Shown: positions 31,561 to 43,196, numbered from the stretch's first letter. The stretch is DNA of 64,000 bases from Microglena sp. YARC (GCA_022414725.1 JAJSRW010002071.1:1-64000), one strand, 5' to 3'. Program-made: numbers and translations. The notes: generated by a model not told the origin, from the letters alone.

Positions 31561-34160
31561 CTACATTCCTGTACTCAATGAAATTCCATCAAAGCACTTA
31601 GTTTGGATTCCATTCAATCTGAGTCCATTCTTTTCGAAACCCTTTTTTTTCATTTCTGGTACTAACCATTTTGATGTACAATTGTCTCCAGACCATTCCA
31701 TAAACGCGTTCAAAAGATCAATAGTAGAAACCCTATTACTTGATTTGACTTCGCAACATTCTTTAATGAACATTTTAATCTTGTCTTGTTCTTCTAAATA
31801 ACTACGTCCAAAGTCTTTCACCTTCTTTGGGGCGCCCTTCTTCAAATCTTGTGATGCATACCATTTAACGGACCCTTGGACTAACCAATTGAACACACCA
31901 GGCAAATCAGCCTTTAGCTTGTCCTTCAAGTCATTATCTCGCTGTCTCTTATACAATGTAGGCTTCTCACCGGGTTCTAAATCAGTGAATGTAACAGGGA
32001 AATGGATGCAAATGAGCCGTTCAATGATGGCTATGTCAACCTCAGATATTATGGGCATACAATTGGTATTCAGGATGCATTGTTGTCTAGGTATGATTTC
32101 AATGGGGTCTTTAAACTTGGCCGCTGCGGGAATTGTGTCTCCTCTTGAGAACAATTTGACTGTATCCATTCTTAGTCGGTCTCCGGGACTCAATTCATTG
32201 AATACAGCAAGTCGCGCTCCCCTTATTTTGGCCTTTTCAGCATCCATATTGGCTACATTCTTGTTTTCAATGAGGACACCGGTGTTTCATCTCAACATAC
32301 ATTCGGTTCATAATCAGTTGCAGCACTTGTGATATTAAACTTTTGCAATTACGACCACTACCCGTCATTATCACGAATATTTCCTCTTTCACTTCGCCTG
32401 TGATAGAGTACCCAAGTAGTTTTTGGATGAAAGATACCATCTCGTGATCCTCTGCCATTGCCGAGGTTAATATACTTTTTATCAGGGCAGTTGATGCGTT
32501 TGGATTATAATACACGTTGCATATATTGAATATCATGTCTTGTGGTTGACGATCCCTTAACTCTCCGTTCTTAGATCAACAACTCCGTTTTTTGACTCCT
32601 AGTAGATATGGGAAGCAGTCTAATTCGTTTGTGAAAGTTGGGGCTTCTAAAATGAACCGCTGCAGTTTTCATAATGCTCCCCATACCTGCTGATGTCTTG
32701 ACTCTATTTTCCATGGCATTGATCATGGTCTTTAGTTTGTTTAATCGTTTTTGTTCTTCTTCTTGATTGTCTCCTTCTTTTGGAACATCTTCGGACACGG
32801 CATGGGATAACTGTTTGAGGACGGCGGATACTCGGGACATGATGGTGGAGTACAAATGATTTTCTTTGTACTCGATCCATATTGTTTGTTTTTTGTCGAA
32901 TAAATAGTATACATCTGTGTTGACGTATTTTGATTGTGTCTTTAAAGAGTCTGTATACTAGATCGCTCATTCCCATGTCTTGTCTGTAAATATTATTTAT
33001 GAGCGTCTGTTTATCATCATTGTCCATTACGTCTATCTGCATCGAAGCATTGTATTTCTGCATAATAGCATTGTATGCTTCTATATCATCTTCCTTCGCC
33101 CACGACCTCAATGAGCAGATTGTCAACCCCCGGTCAGTCATGGCTCTCCACTTCTTCTCGCATTCACTTATTCTGAACTTGATGCTGTGTTTGCTGAACT
33201 CGACCCAAGACTGTAAAAGCTCCCGTTCATTTATGTTATGTAAGCAGAAACCCGTTTTAATCCACGAATCATACTCTTCTGCACGTTGGGGTGACAGGAT
33301 GTCAACTAGCTTCAAAGCTAACTCGGTGTTATCTTCAGTAGAGGATAGCGTTGCACCGGATGGAGTGACAGACGAAGAGTTTACAAATGAAATACACGAC
33401 TTTGTGCTACTTAAAGACTTTTTGGTTTGTGACCCTTTGTGGAGTAAATGCATTCATGTTTGTACCGGATAGACAGGCGATCAACTAGATTAATGTTGGA
33501 ATCGGTATACTCCTTTCCGAACGTCGCTTTCCAGGGGAATTGTTCATTTGGTTTCTTAAAACCGTACATGAGCCAGTTGTTGCGTTCAATGACCGCCTCG
33601 TCATATATGCTATGTGGGTTGTTCAGCACCCCAGGAATACATAGCTTGTCGGAGTGTTCATCTAGGAACCTTTGTCGTATGGCGTATTGAATCTCTGGAC
33701 ATGTGATGATATCCGGGTATTGGATGTGGAATCCGTCCTTATAACACCCGGCTTTCGAGGGATCCTGTCTGGGACTTGGCTTCTCAAGCAGATATAACAC
33801 GTAATCCGGGTTCTCAACGTAGTCTCTGATGATGATTCCTAGTGCATCCAGGATTGGTTTGATGTGTTCTTCCATGTCATACAAACGCTCTTTGTGTTCC
33901 CCTTGTTTGAAGTCGAAATCTATGAGAATGGGAGACACAGATTGGTGAGCCTCTGTAATTGACAAAGATGCACCGCTTTTCAGAGCGTCTTTGTAGAGAG
34001 CCATGAAGTGTTGTATGTGAGTTTGTGGAATGCAATACGAACCGCCATCAAAGCTTGTGTGGGTAAATGGTTTGTTCCGGCCTACCTTGAACTCTTGCAT
34101 AAACTCATTTAAGGATTTGATAGATTCAACAGTATTAATAGTTTCTTTGGGTGGAAACAT
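31561..34160 (-). pseudogene. D5-type primase-helicase, broken
   Basis: Successive minus-strand frames spell one large replication protein. Frame 34160-33411 has an archaeo-eukaryotic primase core with ILIDFDF (two catalytic Asp, residues 81 and 83) and GFHIQYPD (His 145). Frame 33453-32704 carries a PriCT-2-like domain (YDSWIKTGFCLHNI ... CEKKWRAM). Frames 32855-32571, 32536-32267 and 32247-31561 carry the SF3 helicase: Walker A GSGRNCKS, ELSPGDRLRMD, ILNTNCMPII, and the C-terminal DNA-binding module (FIKECCEV ... MKKKGFEK). At least four frameshifts separate these. The Walker A Gly before Lys is Cys (TGC for GGC, about 32,345), which should abolish ATP binding. This core replication gene is therefore dead here. 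It is divergent from the gene at 34,298. Confidence 0.85.
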
Positions 34161-34172
34161 TATTTTTATCCT

Positions 34173-34201
34173 ATCTCGTGTATTATTTACATTACACGAG
34201 A
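34173..34201. promoter_or_regulatory. Palindrome in divergent promoter region
   Basis: Perfect 9-bp arms TCTCGTGTA and TACACGAGA lie about 10 bp apart in the 137-bp gap between the start codons of the D5 gene (minus) and the 34,298 gene (plus). It could be an operator or a transcript hairpin. Confidence 0.55.
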
Positions 34202-34297
34202 TCGTTTTAAGTGTTTATAAAAATGAAACACACAAAAAGGACTTAAGAGTTAACGGGTATAGTGTATTATATACACGGTATAATACGTGCTTTAATT

Positions 34298-34639
34298 ATG
34301 GAAAAGAAAGGATATTCATCAATGACCAAGTCGAAATATGCAGAATTTGATGTTGCTATGAGGCAGTATCTGAATGGAGTTAAAGACGTAGATGCCGATA
34401 AAGTTGCGGTAGATATACTTGCAATATTAAGCGATGTCACAATGTTTGATCCAAGCATTTCATCTTACAAAAAAGATCTAATTGAGAAACGAAGACAAGA
34501 AACAGGTAAAACGACTTACGAGCTACTGAACCGTAAGTACTACGACACACACAAGGATGAAATAGACAAGAAAAATGTCATAAACACAAGATTACGTAGA
34601 GCGGCAAAAAAAGAACTAGATGAGATCAATGAACAATAA
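34298..34639 (+). CDS. Small basic hypothetical protein
   Basis: The start is the ATG at 34298 (MEKKGYSSMTKSKY), and the protein has 113 residues. It is largely helical and charged (LIEKRRQETGKTTYELLNRKYYDTHKDEIDKK), resembling small DNA-associated or scaffold proteins, but no family was recognised. It is transcribed divergently from the D5 gene. A perfect A7/T7 hairpin follows the stop (34,674-34,697). The frame is intact. Confidence 0.5.
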   Translation: MEKKGYSSMTKSKYAEFDVAMRQYLNGVKDVDADKVAVDILAILSDVTMFDPSISSYKKDLIEKRRQETGKTTYELLNRKYYDTHKDEIDKKNVINTRLRRAAKKELDEINEQ

Positions 34640-34673
34640 AGACAGTGACTCAAGTAATTACGGTAATGTGTCA

Positions 34674-34697
34674 GCAAAAAAAATGTTATTTTTTTAA
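34674..34697 (+). terminator. A/T hairpin after 34,298 gene
   Basis: The sequence AAAAAAAATGTTATTTTTTT can fold into a stem of A:T pairs with a short loop, 35 bp after the stop codon. Palindromic 3' ends mark transcript ends in mimivirus-type viruses. Confidence 0.5.
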
Positions 34698-34734
34698 GAA
34701 TCTACGGGTACGGTAGTATTGACCGATAAATTTC

Positions 34735-37700
34735 AGTAAATCATATATTGTTTTGTATGATTTTTAATTATTGTTCGTCTTATAGTATGCCAATAAAATA
34801 CGATGTTCAGTATTGATGATTCTCGTGACTTCCTAGCGAGTATTGATGGCTTAAGGGACATAATAATGTAATTACAAAGCTATATGATTTTTGATAAACT
34901 CAAATACTTTTTGGTTTTATGATTTGTATCTTGTTTGTATGATGTTTATTTATTGTTCGTCTTATTGTATGCCAATAATATACGATGTTCAGTATTGATG
35001 ATTCTCGCAAATTCCTAGAGATGCATTGATGGCTTAAGGGACATAACAATGTAATTACAAAGCTATATGATTTTTGATAAACTCAAATCCTTTTTGGTTT
35101 TATGATTTGTATCTTGTTTGTATGATGTTTATTTATTGTTCGTCTTATTGTATGCCAATAATATACGATGTCCAGTATTGGTGATTCTCGCGACTTCCTA
35201 GCGATGCATTGATGGCTTAAGGGACATAACAATGTAATTACAAAGCTATATGATTTTTGATAAGCTCAAATCCTTTTTGGTTTTATGATTTGTATCTTGT
35301 TTGTATGATGTTTATTTATTGTTCGTCTTATTGTATACCAATAATATACGATGTTCAGTATTGGTGATTCTCGCGACTTCCTAGCGATGCATTGATGGCT
35401 TAAGGGACATAATAATGTAATTACAAAGCTATATGATTTTTGATAAACTCAAATCCTTTTTGGTTTTATGATTTGTATCTTGTTTGTATGATGTTTATTT
35501 ATTGTTCGTCTTATTGTATGCCAATAAAATACGATGTTCAGTATTGATGATTCTCGCGACTTCCTAGCGATGCATTGTTGGCTTAAGGGACATAACAATG
35601 TAATTACAAAGCTATATGATTTTTGATAAACTCAAATCCTTTTTGGTTTTATGATTTGTATCTTGTTTGTATGATGTTTATTTATTGTTCGTCTTATTGT
35701 ATACCAATAATATATGATGTTCAGTATTGGTGATTCTCGCGACTTCCTAGCGATGCATTGATGGCTTAAGGGACATAACAATGTAATTACAAAGCTATAT
35801 GATTTTTGATAAACTCAAATCCTTTTTGGTTTTATGATTTGTATCTTGTTTGTATGATGTTTATTTATTGTTCGTCTTATTGTATGCCAATAATATACGA
35901 TGTTCAGTATTGGTGATTCTCGCGACTTCCTAGCGATGCATTGATGGCTTAAGGGACATAACAATGTAATTACAAAGCTATATGATTTTTGATAAACTCA
36001 AATCCTTTTTGGTTTTATGATTTGTATCTTGTTTGTATGATGTTTATTTATTGTTCGTCTTATTGTATGCCAATAATATACGATGTTCAGTATTGGTGAT
36101 TCTCGCGACTTCCTAGCGATGCATTGATGGCTTAAGGGACATAACAATGTAATTACAAAGCTATATGATTTTTGATAAACTCAAATCCTTTTTGGTTTTA
36201 TGATTTGTATCTTGTTTGTATGATGTTTATTTATTGTTCGTCTTATTGTATGCCATTAATACACGATGTCCAGTATTGGTGATTCTCGCGACTTCCTAGC
36301 GATGCATTGATGGCTTAAGGGACATAACAATGTAATGACAAAGCTATATGATTTTTGATAAACTCAAATCCTTTTTGGTTTTATGATTTGTATCTTGTTT
36401 GTATGATGTTTATTTATTGTTCGTCTTATTGTATGCCAATAATACACGATGTTCAGTATTGGTGATTCTCGCGACTTCCTAGCGATGCATTGATGGCTTA
36501 AGGGACATAACAATGTAATTACAAAGCTATATGATTTTTGATAAACTCAAATCCTTTTTGGTTTTATGATTTGTATCTTGTTTGTATGATGTTTATTTAT
36601 TGTTCGTCTTATTGTATGCCAATAATATACGATGTTCAGTATTGGTGATTCTCGTGACTTCCTAGCGATGCATTGATGGCTTAAGGGACATAACAATGTA
36701 ATTACAAAGCTATATGATTTTTGATAAACTCAAATCCTTTTTGGTTTTATGATTTGTATCTTGTTTGTATGATGTTTATTTATTGTTCGTCTTATTGTAT
36801 GCCAATAATAACGATGTTCAGTATTGGTGATTCTTGTGTTCCTAGCGATGCATTGATGGCTTAAGGGACATAACAATGTAATTACAAAGCTATATGATTT
36901 TTGATAAACTCAAATCCTTTTTGGTTTTATGATTTGTATCTTGTTTGTATGATGTTTATTTATTGTTCGTCTTATTGTATACCAATATTATACGATGTTC
37001 AGTATTGGTGATTCTCGCGACTTCCTAGCGATGCATTGATGGCTTAAGGGACATAACAATGTAATTACAAAGCTATATGATTTTTGATAAACTCAAATCC
37101 TTTTTGGTTTTATGATTTGTATCTTGTTTGTATGATGTTTATTTATTGTTCGTCTTATTGTATGCCATAATATACGATGTTCAGTATTGGTGATTCTCGC
37201 GACTTCCTAGCGATGCATTGATGGCTTAAGGGACATAACAATGTAATTACAAAGCTATATGATTTTTGATAAACTCAAATCCTTTTTGGTTTTATGATTT
37301 GTATCTTGTTTGTATGATGTTTATTTATTGTTCGTCTTATTGTATGCCATTAATACACGATGTTCCAGTATTGGTTGATTCTCGCGACTTCCTAGCGATG
37401 CATTGATGGCTTAAGGGACATAACAATGTAATTACAAAGCTATATGATTTTTGATAAACTCAAATCCTTTTTTGTTTTATGATTTGTATCTTGTTTGTAT
37501 GATTTTTATTTATTGTTCGTTCTTATTGTATGCCAATTGTATTGCTTCCTAGCGATGTATTGATGGCTTAATAACAATGTAATTACAAAGCTACTCAAAT
37601 CCTTATGATTTGTATCTTGTTTGTATGATGTTTAATTATTGTTCGTCTTATTGTATGCCAATAATACACGATGTTCAGTATTGGTGATTCTCGCGACTTC

Positions 37701-39060
37701 CTAGCGATGCATTGATGGCTTAAGGGACATAACAATGTAATTACAAAGCTATATGATTTTTGATAAACTCAAATCCTTTTTGGTTTTATGATTTGTATCT
37801 TGTTTGTATGATTTTTATTTATTGTTCGTCTTATTGTATGCCAATAATATACGATGTTCAGTATTGATGATTCTTGTGACTTCCTAGCGATGCATTGATG
37901 GCTTAAGGGACATAACAATGTAATTACAAAGCTATATGATTTTTGATAAACTCAAATCCTTTTTGGTTTTATGATTTGTATCTTGTTTGTATGATGTTTA
38001 TTTATTGTTCGTCTTATTGTATGCCAATAATATACGATGTTCAGTATTGGTGATTCTTGTGACTTCCTAGCGATGTATTGATGGCTTAAGGGACATAACA
38101 ATGTAATTACAAAGCTATATGATTTTTGATAAACTCAAATCCTTTTTGGTTTTATGATTTGTATCTTGTTTGTATGATGTTTATTTATTGTTCGTCTTAT
38201 TGTATGCCAATAATATACGATGTTCAGTATTGGTGATTCTCGCGACTTCCTAGCGATGCATTGATGGCTTAAGGGACATAACAATGTAATTACAAAGCTA
38301 TATGATTCTTGATAAACTCAAATCCTTTTTGGTTTTATGATTTGTATCTTGTTTGTATGATGTTTATTTATTGTTCGTCTTATTGTATGCCAATAATATA
38401 CGATGTTCAGTATTGGTGATTCTTGTGACTTCCTAGCGATGCATTGATGGCTTAAGGGACATAACAATGTAATTACAAAGCTATATGATTTTTGATAAAC
38501 TCAAATCCTTTTTGGTTTTATGATTTGTATCTTGTTTGTATGATTTTTATTTATTGTTCGTCTTATTGTATGCCTATAATATACGATGTTCAGTATTGGT
38601 GATTCTTGTGACCTCCTAGCGATGCATTGATGGCTTAAGGGACATAACAATGTAATTACAAAGCTATATGATTTTTGATAAACTCAAATCCTTTTTGGTT
38701 TTATGATTTGTATCTTGTTTGTATGATGTTTATTTATTGTTCGTCTTATTGTATGCCAATAATATACGATGGTCAGTATTGGTGATTCTTGTGACCTCCT
38801 AGCGATGCATTGATGGCTTAAGGGACATAACAATGTAATTACAAAGCTATATGATTTTTGATAAACTCAAATCCTTTTTGGTTTTATGATTTGTATCTTG
38901 TTTGTATGATGTTTATTTATTGTTCGTCTTATTGTATGCCAATAATATACGATGTTCAGTATTGATGATTCTCGCGACTTCCTAGGGATGTATTGATGGC
39001 TTAAGGGACATAACAATGTAATTACAAAGCTATATGATTTTTGATAAACTCAAATCCTTT
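34735..39060 (+). repeat. 183-bp tandem repeat array, about 23-24 copies
   Basis: The word GGCTTAAGGGACATAA recurs at 34,848, 35,031, 35,214, 35,397 and so on to 38,998, with a strict 183-bp period apart from a few indels. Copies are mostly over 95% identical. One degenerate copy near 37,520-37,610 is shortened by internal deletions. The unit is AT-rich and contains no open frame. No gene occurs in this 4.3 kb. Possible roles are replication origin, segregation or recombination substrate, but none is shown. Confidence 0.97.
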
Positions 39061-39155
39061 TGGGTATTGCTAATATTGCATCGCGAATATTACATGGTAA
39101 CGACATGTAAACAGTTACACGAATCATCGAATGTAGTATATCGGTAACAACAAGG

Positions 39156-39200
39156 TATAAAAAAGAAGTTTCTTTTTTTTTTTTTTTTTTTTTTTTTTTT
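39156..39200 (-). terminator. Poly(A)-plus-hairpin 3' end, cassette 1
   Basis: On the minus strand, 22 bp after the stop, an A26 run continues into GAAACTTC followed by T6. AAAAAAGAA pairs with TTCTTTTTT. The same layout follows three other genes (near 43.65, 52.65 and 60.97 kb). Confidence 0.65.
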
Positions 39201-39221
39201 ATCCCGCCTATCTCTGAACAC

Positions 39222-39644
39222 TTATAGTGTGCACTTGATAACATTAGTCATGCTAGCGACGATCGTATTGATCATCTCATAGTCCTTCGCGATAGTGGCT
39301 TTGCATAGCTTGTCGTTCATCACCTTCATACACTCGATGAATCGATCGTTTTTCCTATCATCCACGGGAACAGTAGGCTCTGGAGTAGGATCATCGCAAT
39401 CGTCATCCTGAGGGAGTGGCATTTTGGACAGGACATGCAAGATGTCTTTCTCTGTCTGTTTGACATGCTCAGAGTTAATCTTGATTTGATTCAGCCTGGC
39501 TATCACCTTTTCAAACCCATGTGCATCAACTGCCTTTTGTAAAGCAATGCACCTGGTCTCGTTAGAGGACTTCATAGAATATCCAAAAGCACGAAGGCTG
39601 ATGGGAACAGTCTTGATGACAGACATAGGCAAAGACATAGACAT
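39222..39644 (-). CDS. DUF5771-like giant-virus protein
   Basis: The protein has 140 residues. Residues 17-54 (LRAFGYSMKSSNETR, then ALQKAVDAHGFEKVIARLNQI) match the conserved core of DUF5771-type proteins common in giant viruses: a GYS motif, Arg, a helix with AL-x-x-A, and RLN. The usual Lys-rich N-terminus is replaced by a short extension, and the C-terminal half is an acidic Pro linker plus a helix. Its function is unknown. It has the AAAATTGA-class promoter 36 bp upstream and the poly(A)-hairpin end downstream, making it cassette 1 of four. The frame is intact and sits at the edge of the 183-bp array. Confidence 0.6.
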   Translation of the reverse strand: MSMSLPMSVIKTVPISLRAFGYSMKSSNETRCIALQKAVDAHGFEKVIARLNQIKINSEHVKQTEKDILHVLSKMPLPQDDDCDDPTPEPTVPVDDRKNDRFIECMKVMNDKLCKATIAKDYEMINTIVASMTNVIKCTL

Positions 39645-39680
39645 GTTGTTTGTTTGTTTGTTTGTTTGTTTGTTTGTTTT

Positions 39681-39721
39681 AATAACCGGTCCCTTTTATT
39701 ACTGTTTCAATTTTTTTTCAT
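39681..39721 (-). promoter_or_regulatory. AAAATTGA promoter, cassette 1
   Basis: The minus strand reads GAAAAAAAATTGAAAC, then AGTAATAAAAGGGACCGG, then a CAAA-repeat leader to the ATG at 39644. AAAATTGA is the known mimivirus early-promoter core, and ATAAAAGGG is TATA-like. The same composite occurs upstream of 43,197, 52,041 and 60,317. Confidence 0.8.
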
Positions 39722-39880
39722 TGTCAATATTTATCCAACTCATGTGATAACTAGTTTTAAATTCAATAGTATATTGAATCCAGAAGATTGTTATCATTTT
39801 GTTATTATTTAACTTTTCCTTTTGCACTCATGCAGATTTGGTGAAGATGCTGAGTAGCAATTGTACTGTCCGGAGGATTT

Positions 39881-40363
39881 ATGTACAATCATTTTGTGGC
39901 ATTATATCATATGTGCAAAGAGATGTACGATAAATGGCGGGGTATCGAGGGATTTGCTACAGTACGGTACCCATTGAAGGCTGTTTTGTTAGGGACAATT
40001 CATTTGACAAATGAGACCGGGCAGATACTGGAAATACTGTTGTCACCCATGAACAATCAACGCATACTGTCAAAGCGGAGAATAGATGCAAACTTCAATG
40101 CATCTGGAGTCGGCGGCGGACTTGAAGTGTCATATGAGCCGGCAACTAATGCTGAAAAGGTTCAATGGTCTGTCCTTGGTAATGGGGAGACCGCTATATT
40201 AGAGACTTATTCAAACAAGGCCTACTTGACGATAATTGCAAAGAAACCTAGTGGCGGGAAATTCAATGTTGTGGAGGATGTCATGGTTCATCGCAGACGC
40301 GAGTATGTCTTTAAATTGAAGCACTACAATGAAGCATTGGCTCATCACGAAAGTCAAGAGTAG
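39881..40363 (+). CDS. Hypothetical beta-rich protein
   Basis: The 160-residue ORF has protein-like composition and alternating strands (LLGTIHLTNETGQILEILL, GGLEVSYEPATNAEKVQWSVL, KAYLTIIAKK). No family was recognised. The start is the ATG at 39881; an in-frame stop lies 30 bp upstream. A pyrimidine-rich CAG at about 39,836 resembles a splice acceptor, so it might be an exon of a host gene. It has none of the viral promoter features of its neighbours. Confidence 0.4.
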   Translation: MYNHFVALYHMCKEMYDKWRGIEGFATVRYPLKAVLLGTIHLTNETGQILEILLSPMNNQRILSKRRIDANFNASGVGGGLEVSYEPATNAEKVQWSVLGNGETAILETYSNKAYLTIIAKKPSGGKFNVVEDVMVHRRREYVFKLKHYNEALAHHESQE

Positions 40364-40380
40364 CCAATGTGTGACTTATA

Positions 40381-41018
40381 AACCGCTCTGAAAAACCTGG
40401 GAAAAGCATATCTCTTTAAGCCCCTCGTGATTTTCAGGTTTTTATCTAGGAAATATTTTCAATTACCAAAAACGGAAAAAGCTAAAAGCAGATCTCTTTA
40501 AGCCCATCTGAAAAATAATATTTTGGATGAAGCCCACCATTTTGTTACATATACGGAGATTCAACGTCATTCTTTGAAGAAAAAATGGGCCACTTTGTTC
40601 TTTTACCGGACTATAGATGACAGGGGGGACAAAGTGGCCCATTTTAAAATATTTACTCACAATACCATTATCCATCAATATGATCAAGTTCATGTATCAG
40701 TCACAGAATACTCGTAAAACAAGAAGGACGATTTACATAATGTTACATGGAAAAAACAGAAATCGCTTTAAGCCCTCGCGACTTTCTGGGTTTTAAACTA
40801 GGAAAAGTTTTCAATAGCGAAAAACGGAAAACGAAAAACAGAAATCGCCTTAAGCCCATCTGAAAAATAATATTTTGGATGAAACCCTCCATTTTGTTAT
40901 ATATACGGAGATTCAACGTCATTCTTGAAGAAAAAAACGGCCACTTTGTTCTTTTGCCGGACTATAGATGACAGGGGGGACAAAGTGGCCGTTTTTGAAC
41001 ATTTACTCACAATACCGT
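40381..41018 (+). repeat. Tandem duplication carrying a conserved hairpin
   Basis: Two ~300-bp copies (about 40,405-40,700 and 40,755-41,018, continued after the LINE at 42,500) are about 80-85% identical. Each has a perfect 17-bp inverted repeat (arms 40,583-40,599 with 40,629-40,645; 40,932-40,948 with 40,979-40,995). The loop is conserved and contains CCGGACTATAGATGACAGG. Between the copies two base pairs of the stem have changed on both arms together. The loop sequence appears a third time near 42,593. Short ORFs across it are not convincing. Confidence 0.75.
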
Positions 41019-42499
41019 TTACTTACAATGGCCCGCATGGATCCTGATTACAAATTTGTCTATGATGGAGCACAACTTTCTACAAAGTTATCTTTTATCT
41101 ACTTGGGATCCCTCTTTGTGGATGGTGACTCAAGCAATCGTGCAAAAGCTGCTTTTTCTAGGATGCTCACTAAGGCCCAAAAGGCACACCACATGCTCCG
41201 TAGGCGATGCCATACTATGGAGATATACAATATTGATATTCTCACCCACCTGTTTGATTCTCTTGTACAACCTATCCTGAATTTTGGCTGTGAGGTGTGG
41301 GCTCCTTCTATTCTGAACAACACACTTATCTCAAATGACCATGCTTGTGAGAAATGGCATAGAGGTATACTTAAACAAATGTTGGGTGTTTGCCAATCTA
41401 CTACATCTAATATTATCATGGAAGAGCTGGGTAGAACCCCGTTGTGTTTTGCTTGGCTTAAACAAGCTTTGCGCTTCTGGAACAAGACCATACATAAAGA
41501 ACCTGAGGATCTCATTAGAATGGCTCTTGAGGAATCTTTTGACTCCAACACTGGCTGGGTTCATGACTTGCGTTGTGCTCTCCACAAGCTAGGATCCAGT
41601 AAAAACATCAACATTTTGGAGGCTGTCGATGTCGAAGGTATTATATCTGAAGTTTTTGAGTCATGGAGGTTTAAGTACCCAAGTGACACCAATGCAGTTA
41701 GAGACATCCCTGATGAGAGAAGGGTTGGCTTTAAACGCCTCCGATACCAAAAATGGTTCGCAGCCAACAGCAATGATGAGAATGGCTTGATTCCCTTTAC
41801 ATCGCCCTTACATAAGCAGGATCAGATTCGTTCTATAGCACAGTTTAGAATGGGTTCCCATTGGCTGAACACAGAAAGAATGAGGGTGGTGGATAGAGCA
41901 CACATCCCTCGCTCAATGAGACACTGTCAAATGTGTGGGTTCCAAAAACCTGAGGATGAAATGCATATGTTTGAGTGCCCTTTTTATAATGATATTCGCC
42001 TCCGCTACCAGAAGCTGTTTACAGATATTTATAGGCATGTCCATGAGGATACCAACTTAACCGTATGGAATGTGGAATTCTGCGATTCCACATTCAGAAC
42101 CTTTATGAATGGAAATGGCACTAAGTCTTTTTGGAGCAACCTAGCCGACTATCTTTCTACTTGTAGAAGAGCAAGACAGGAAGCCCTGGACTGCTTAGTG
42201 GCACCGTAATTTATCATCCCTTTTTTTCTTCTTCTTGTAACTTCTCATTTGTTAGCTTCTTACCTCCGCCACTGTAAGTGGTTGAGATCTGGGTCCGGCT
42301 CTAAGGGGCTTAATACCTACGCCACCAAAACGGTGGTTGGGAGTTTGGTTTGTTTGTCCTCGACACACCCCTGATGTAATGGGGTTTTTGCTTTGTGGGT
42401 GCTTTTTCTTTTTGTTTAAAGCACAGAGTCTCATACACCCTCGCGGTGTCAAGTAGACTTTAACATGTAATGTAATGTAATGTAATGTAATGTAATGTA
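41019..42499 (+). mobile_element. 5'-truncated LINE inserted in the viral block
   Basis: An open frame (MARMDPDYKF to LDCLVAP at 42,209) encodes the end of a non-LTR retrotransposon protein. It contains FIYLGSLFVDGDSS (RT motif E region), a thumb/linker domain and a zinc-knuckle-like CQMCGFQKPEDEMHMFEC. The upstream RT core is missing. The 3' UTR contains a CCACCAAAACGGTGG hairpin and ends in about eight TGTAA units, a typical LINE microsatellite tail. The flanks show the insertion site: the duplicated element reads ...CTCACAATACC on the left and resumes AATACCATTATCC on the right. AATACC is therefore shared at both ends. This family differs from the LINE at 1-11 kb. Confidence 0.85.
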
Positions 42500-43124
42500 A
42501 TACCATTATCCATCAATATGATCAACTTCCGAATCAGACTAAACATTGTCGTTTAAAAAACAGTTAGTCGGAACTATAATTCTCTCATCTCTCCGGACTA
42601 TAGATGTAGGGGGGCGAACAGTGCATGAAAAATCCACACACCTACTTAATGAAATCTCAAAACGGCATTGGGCATCATTGAAAAATTGTAGGAACATAAT
42701 AGTTTTTAACACGTACATGTCTACATATATTATCATTGTTAAAAACTCACAACCTTTTCTTAACCTGTGTAATACCAATTTTCTTGTGTTAATACCATAT
42801 GTTTTTCTTTCATACTATCTGACGAAGTCTCGTGAATGATTTTGACTTGATACTATGTAACGAGATTTATCCACTCAACGCCCGTGTTGCAAATCATCCC
42901 GCTTGTCTCTTTCGCCATGGTGGTGCTGATATACTTTGGATTACGGGAGAGTGTTGACCACGCATTCGTTCATCTGTTCAGCATTGTTGGACATACTGCA
43001 ATCATACTGATGGTCGTGTACAAACGCCAACTTACAGGACAAAAAACAGAAGAAATTCAGGCAATGGCTTAAAGAATTTGTACGACGAGTGTGTATAATA
43101 CTTGGTAGGAAAACATGCTATTGT
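42500..43124. other. Intergenic; possible small membrane ORF
   Basis: The right part of the duplicated hairpin element and a third loop copy (near 42,593) lie here. An ORF at 42,917-43,072 (MVVLIYFGLRES...) would encode about 51 residues with two hydrophobic stretches, but support is weak. Nothing else is convincing. Confidence 0.35.
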
Positions 43125-43160
43125 GAAAAAAAATTGAAATAGTAATAAAAGGGGTCGGTC
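43125..43160 (+). promoter_or_regulatory. AAAATTGA promoter, cassette 2
   Basis: GAAAAAAAATTGAAAT is followed by AGTAATAAAAGGGGTCGG, 37 bp upstream of the ATG at 43197. The leader contains ACAAG repeats. It matches the composite promoter of the other three cassettes. Confidence 0.8.
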
Positions 43161-43196
43161 ATTTATTACTATTTCAAGACAAGACAAGACAAGACA

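Noticed and set aside
34735..39060. CRISPR array
   Set aside because: The repeats are 183 bp, contiguous and nearly identical over their whole length, with no short repeat alternating with unique spacers.
40523..40717. Small ORFs within the duplicated hairpin element
   Set aside because: They cross the inverted repeat and are not conserved in frame in the second copy.
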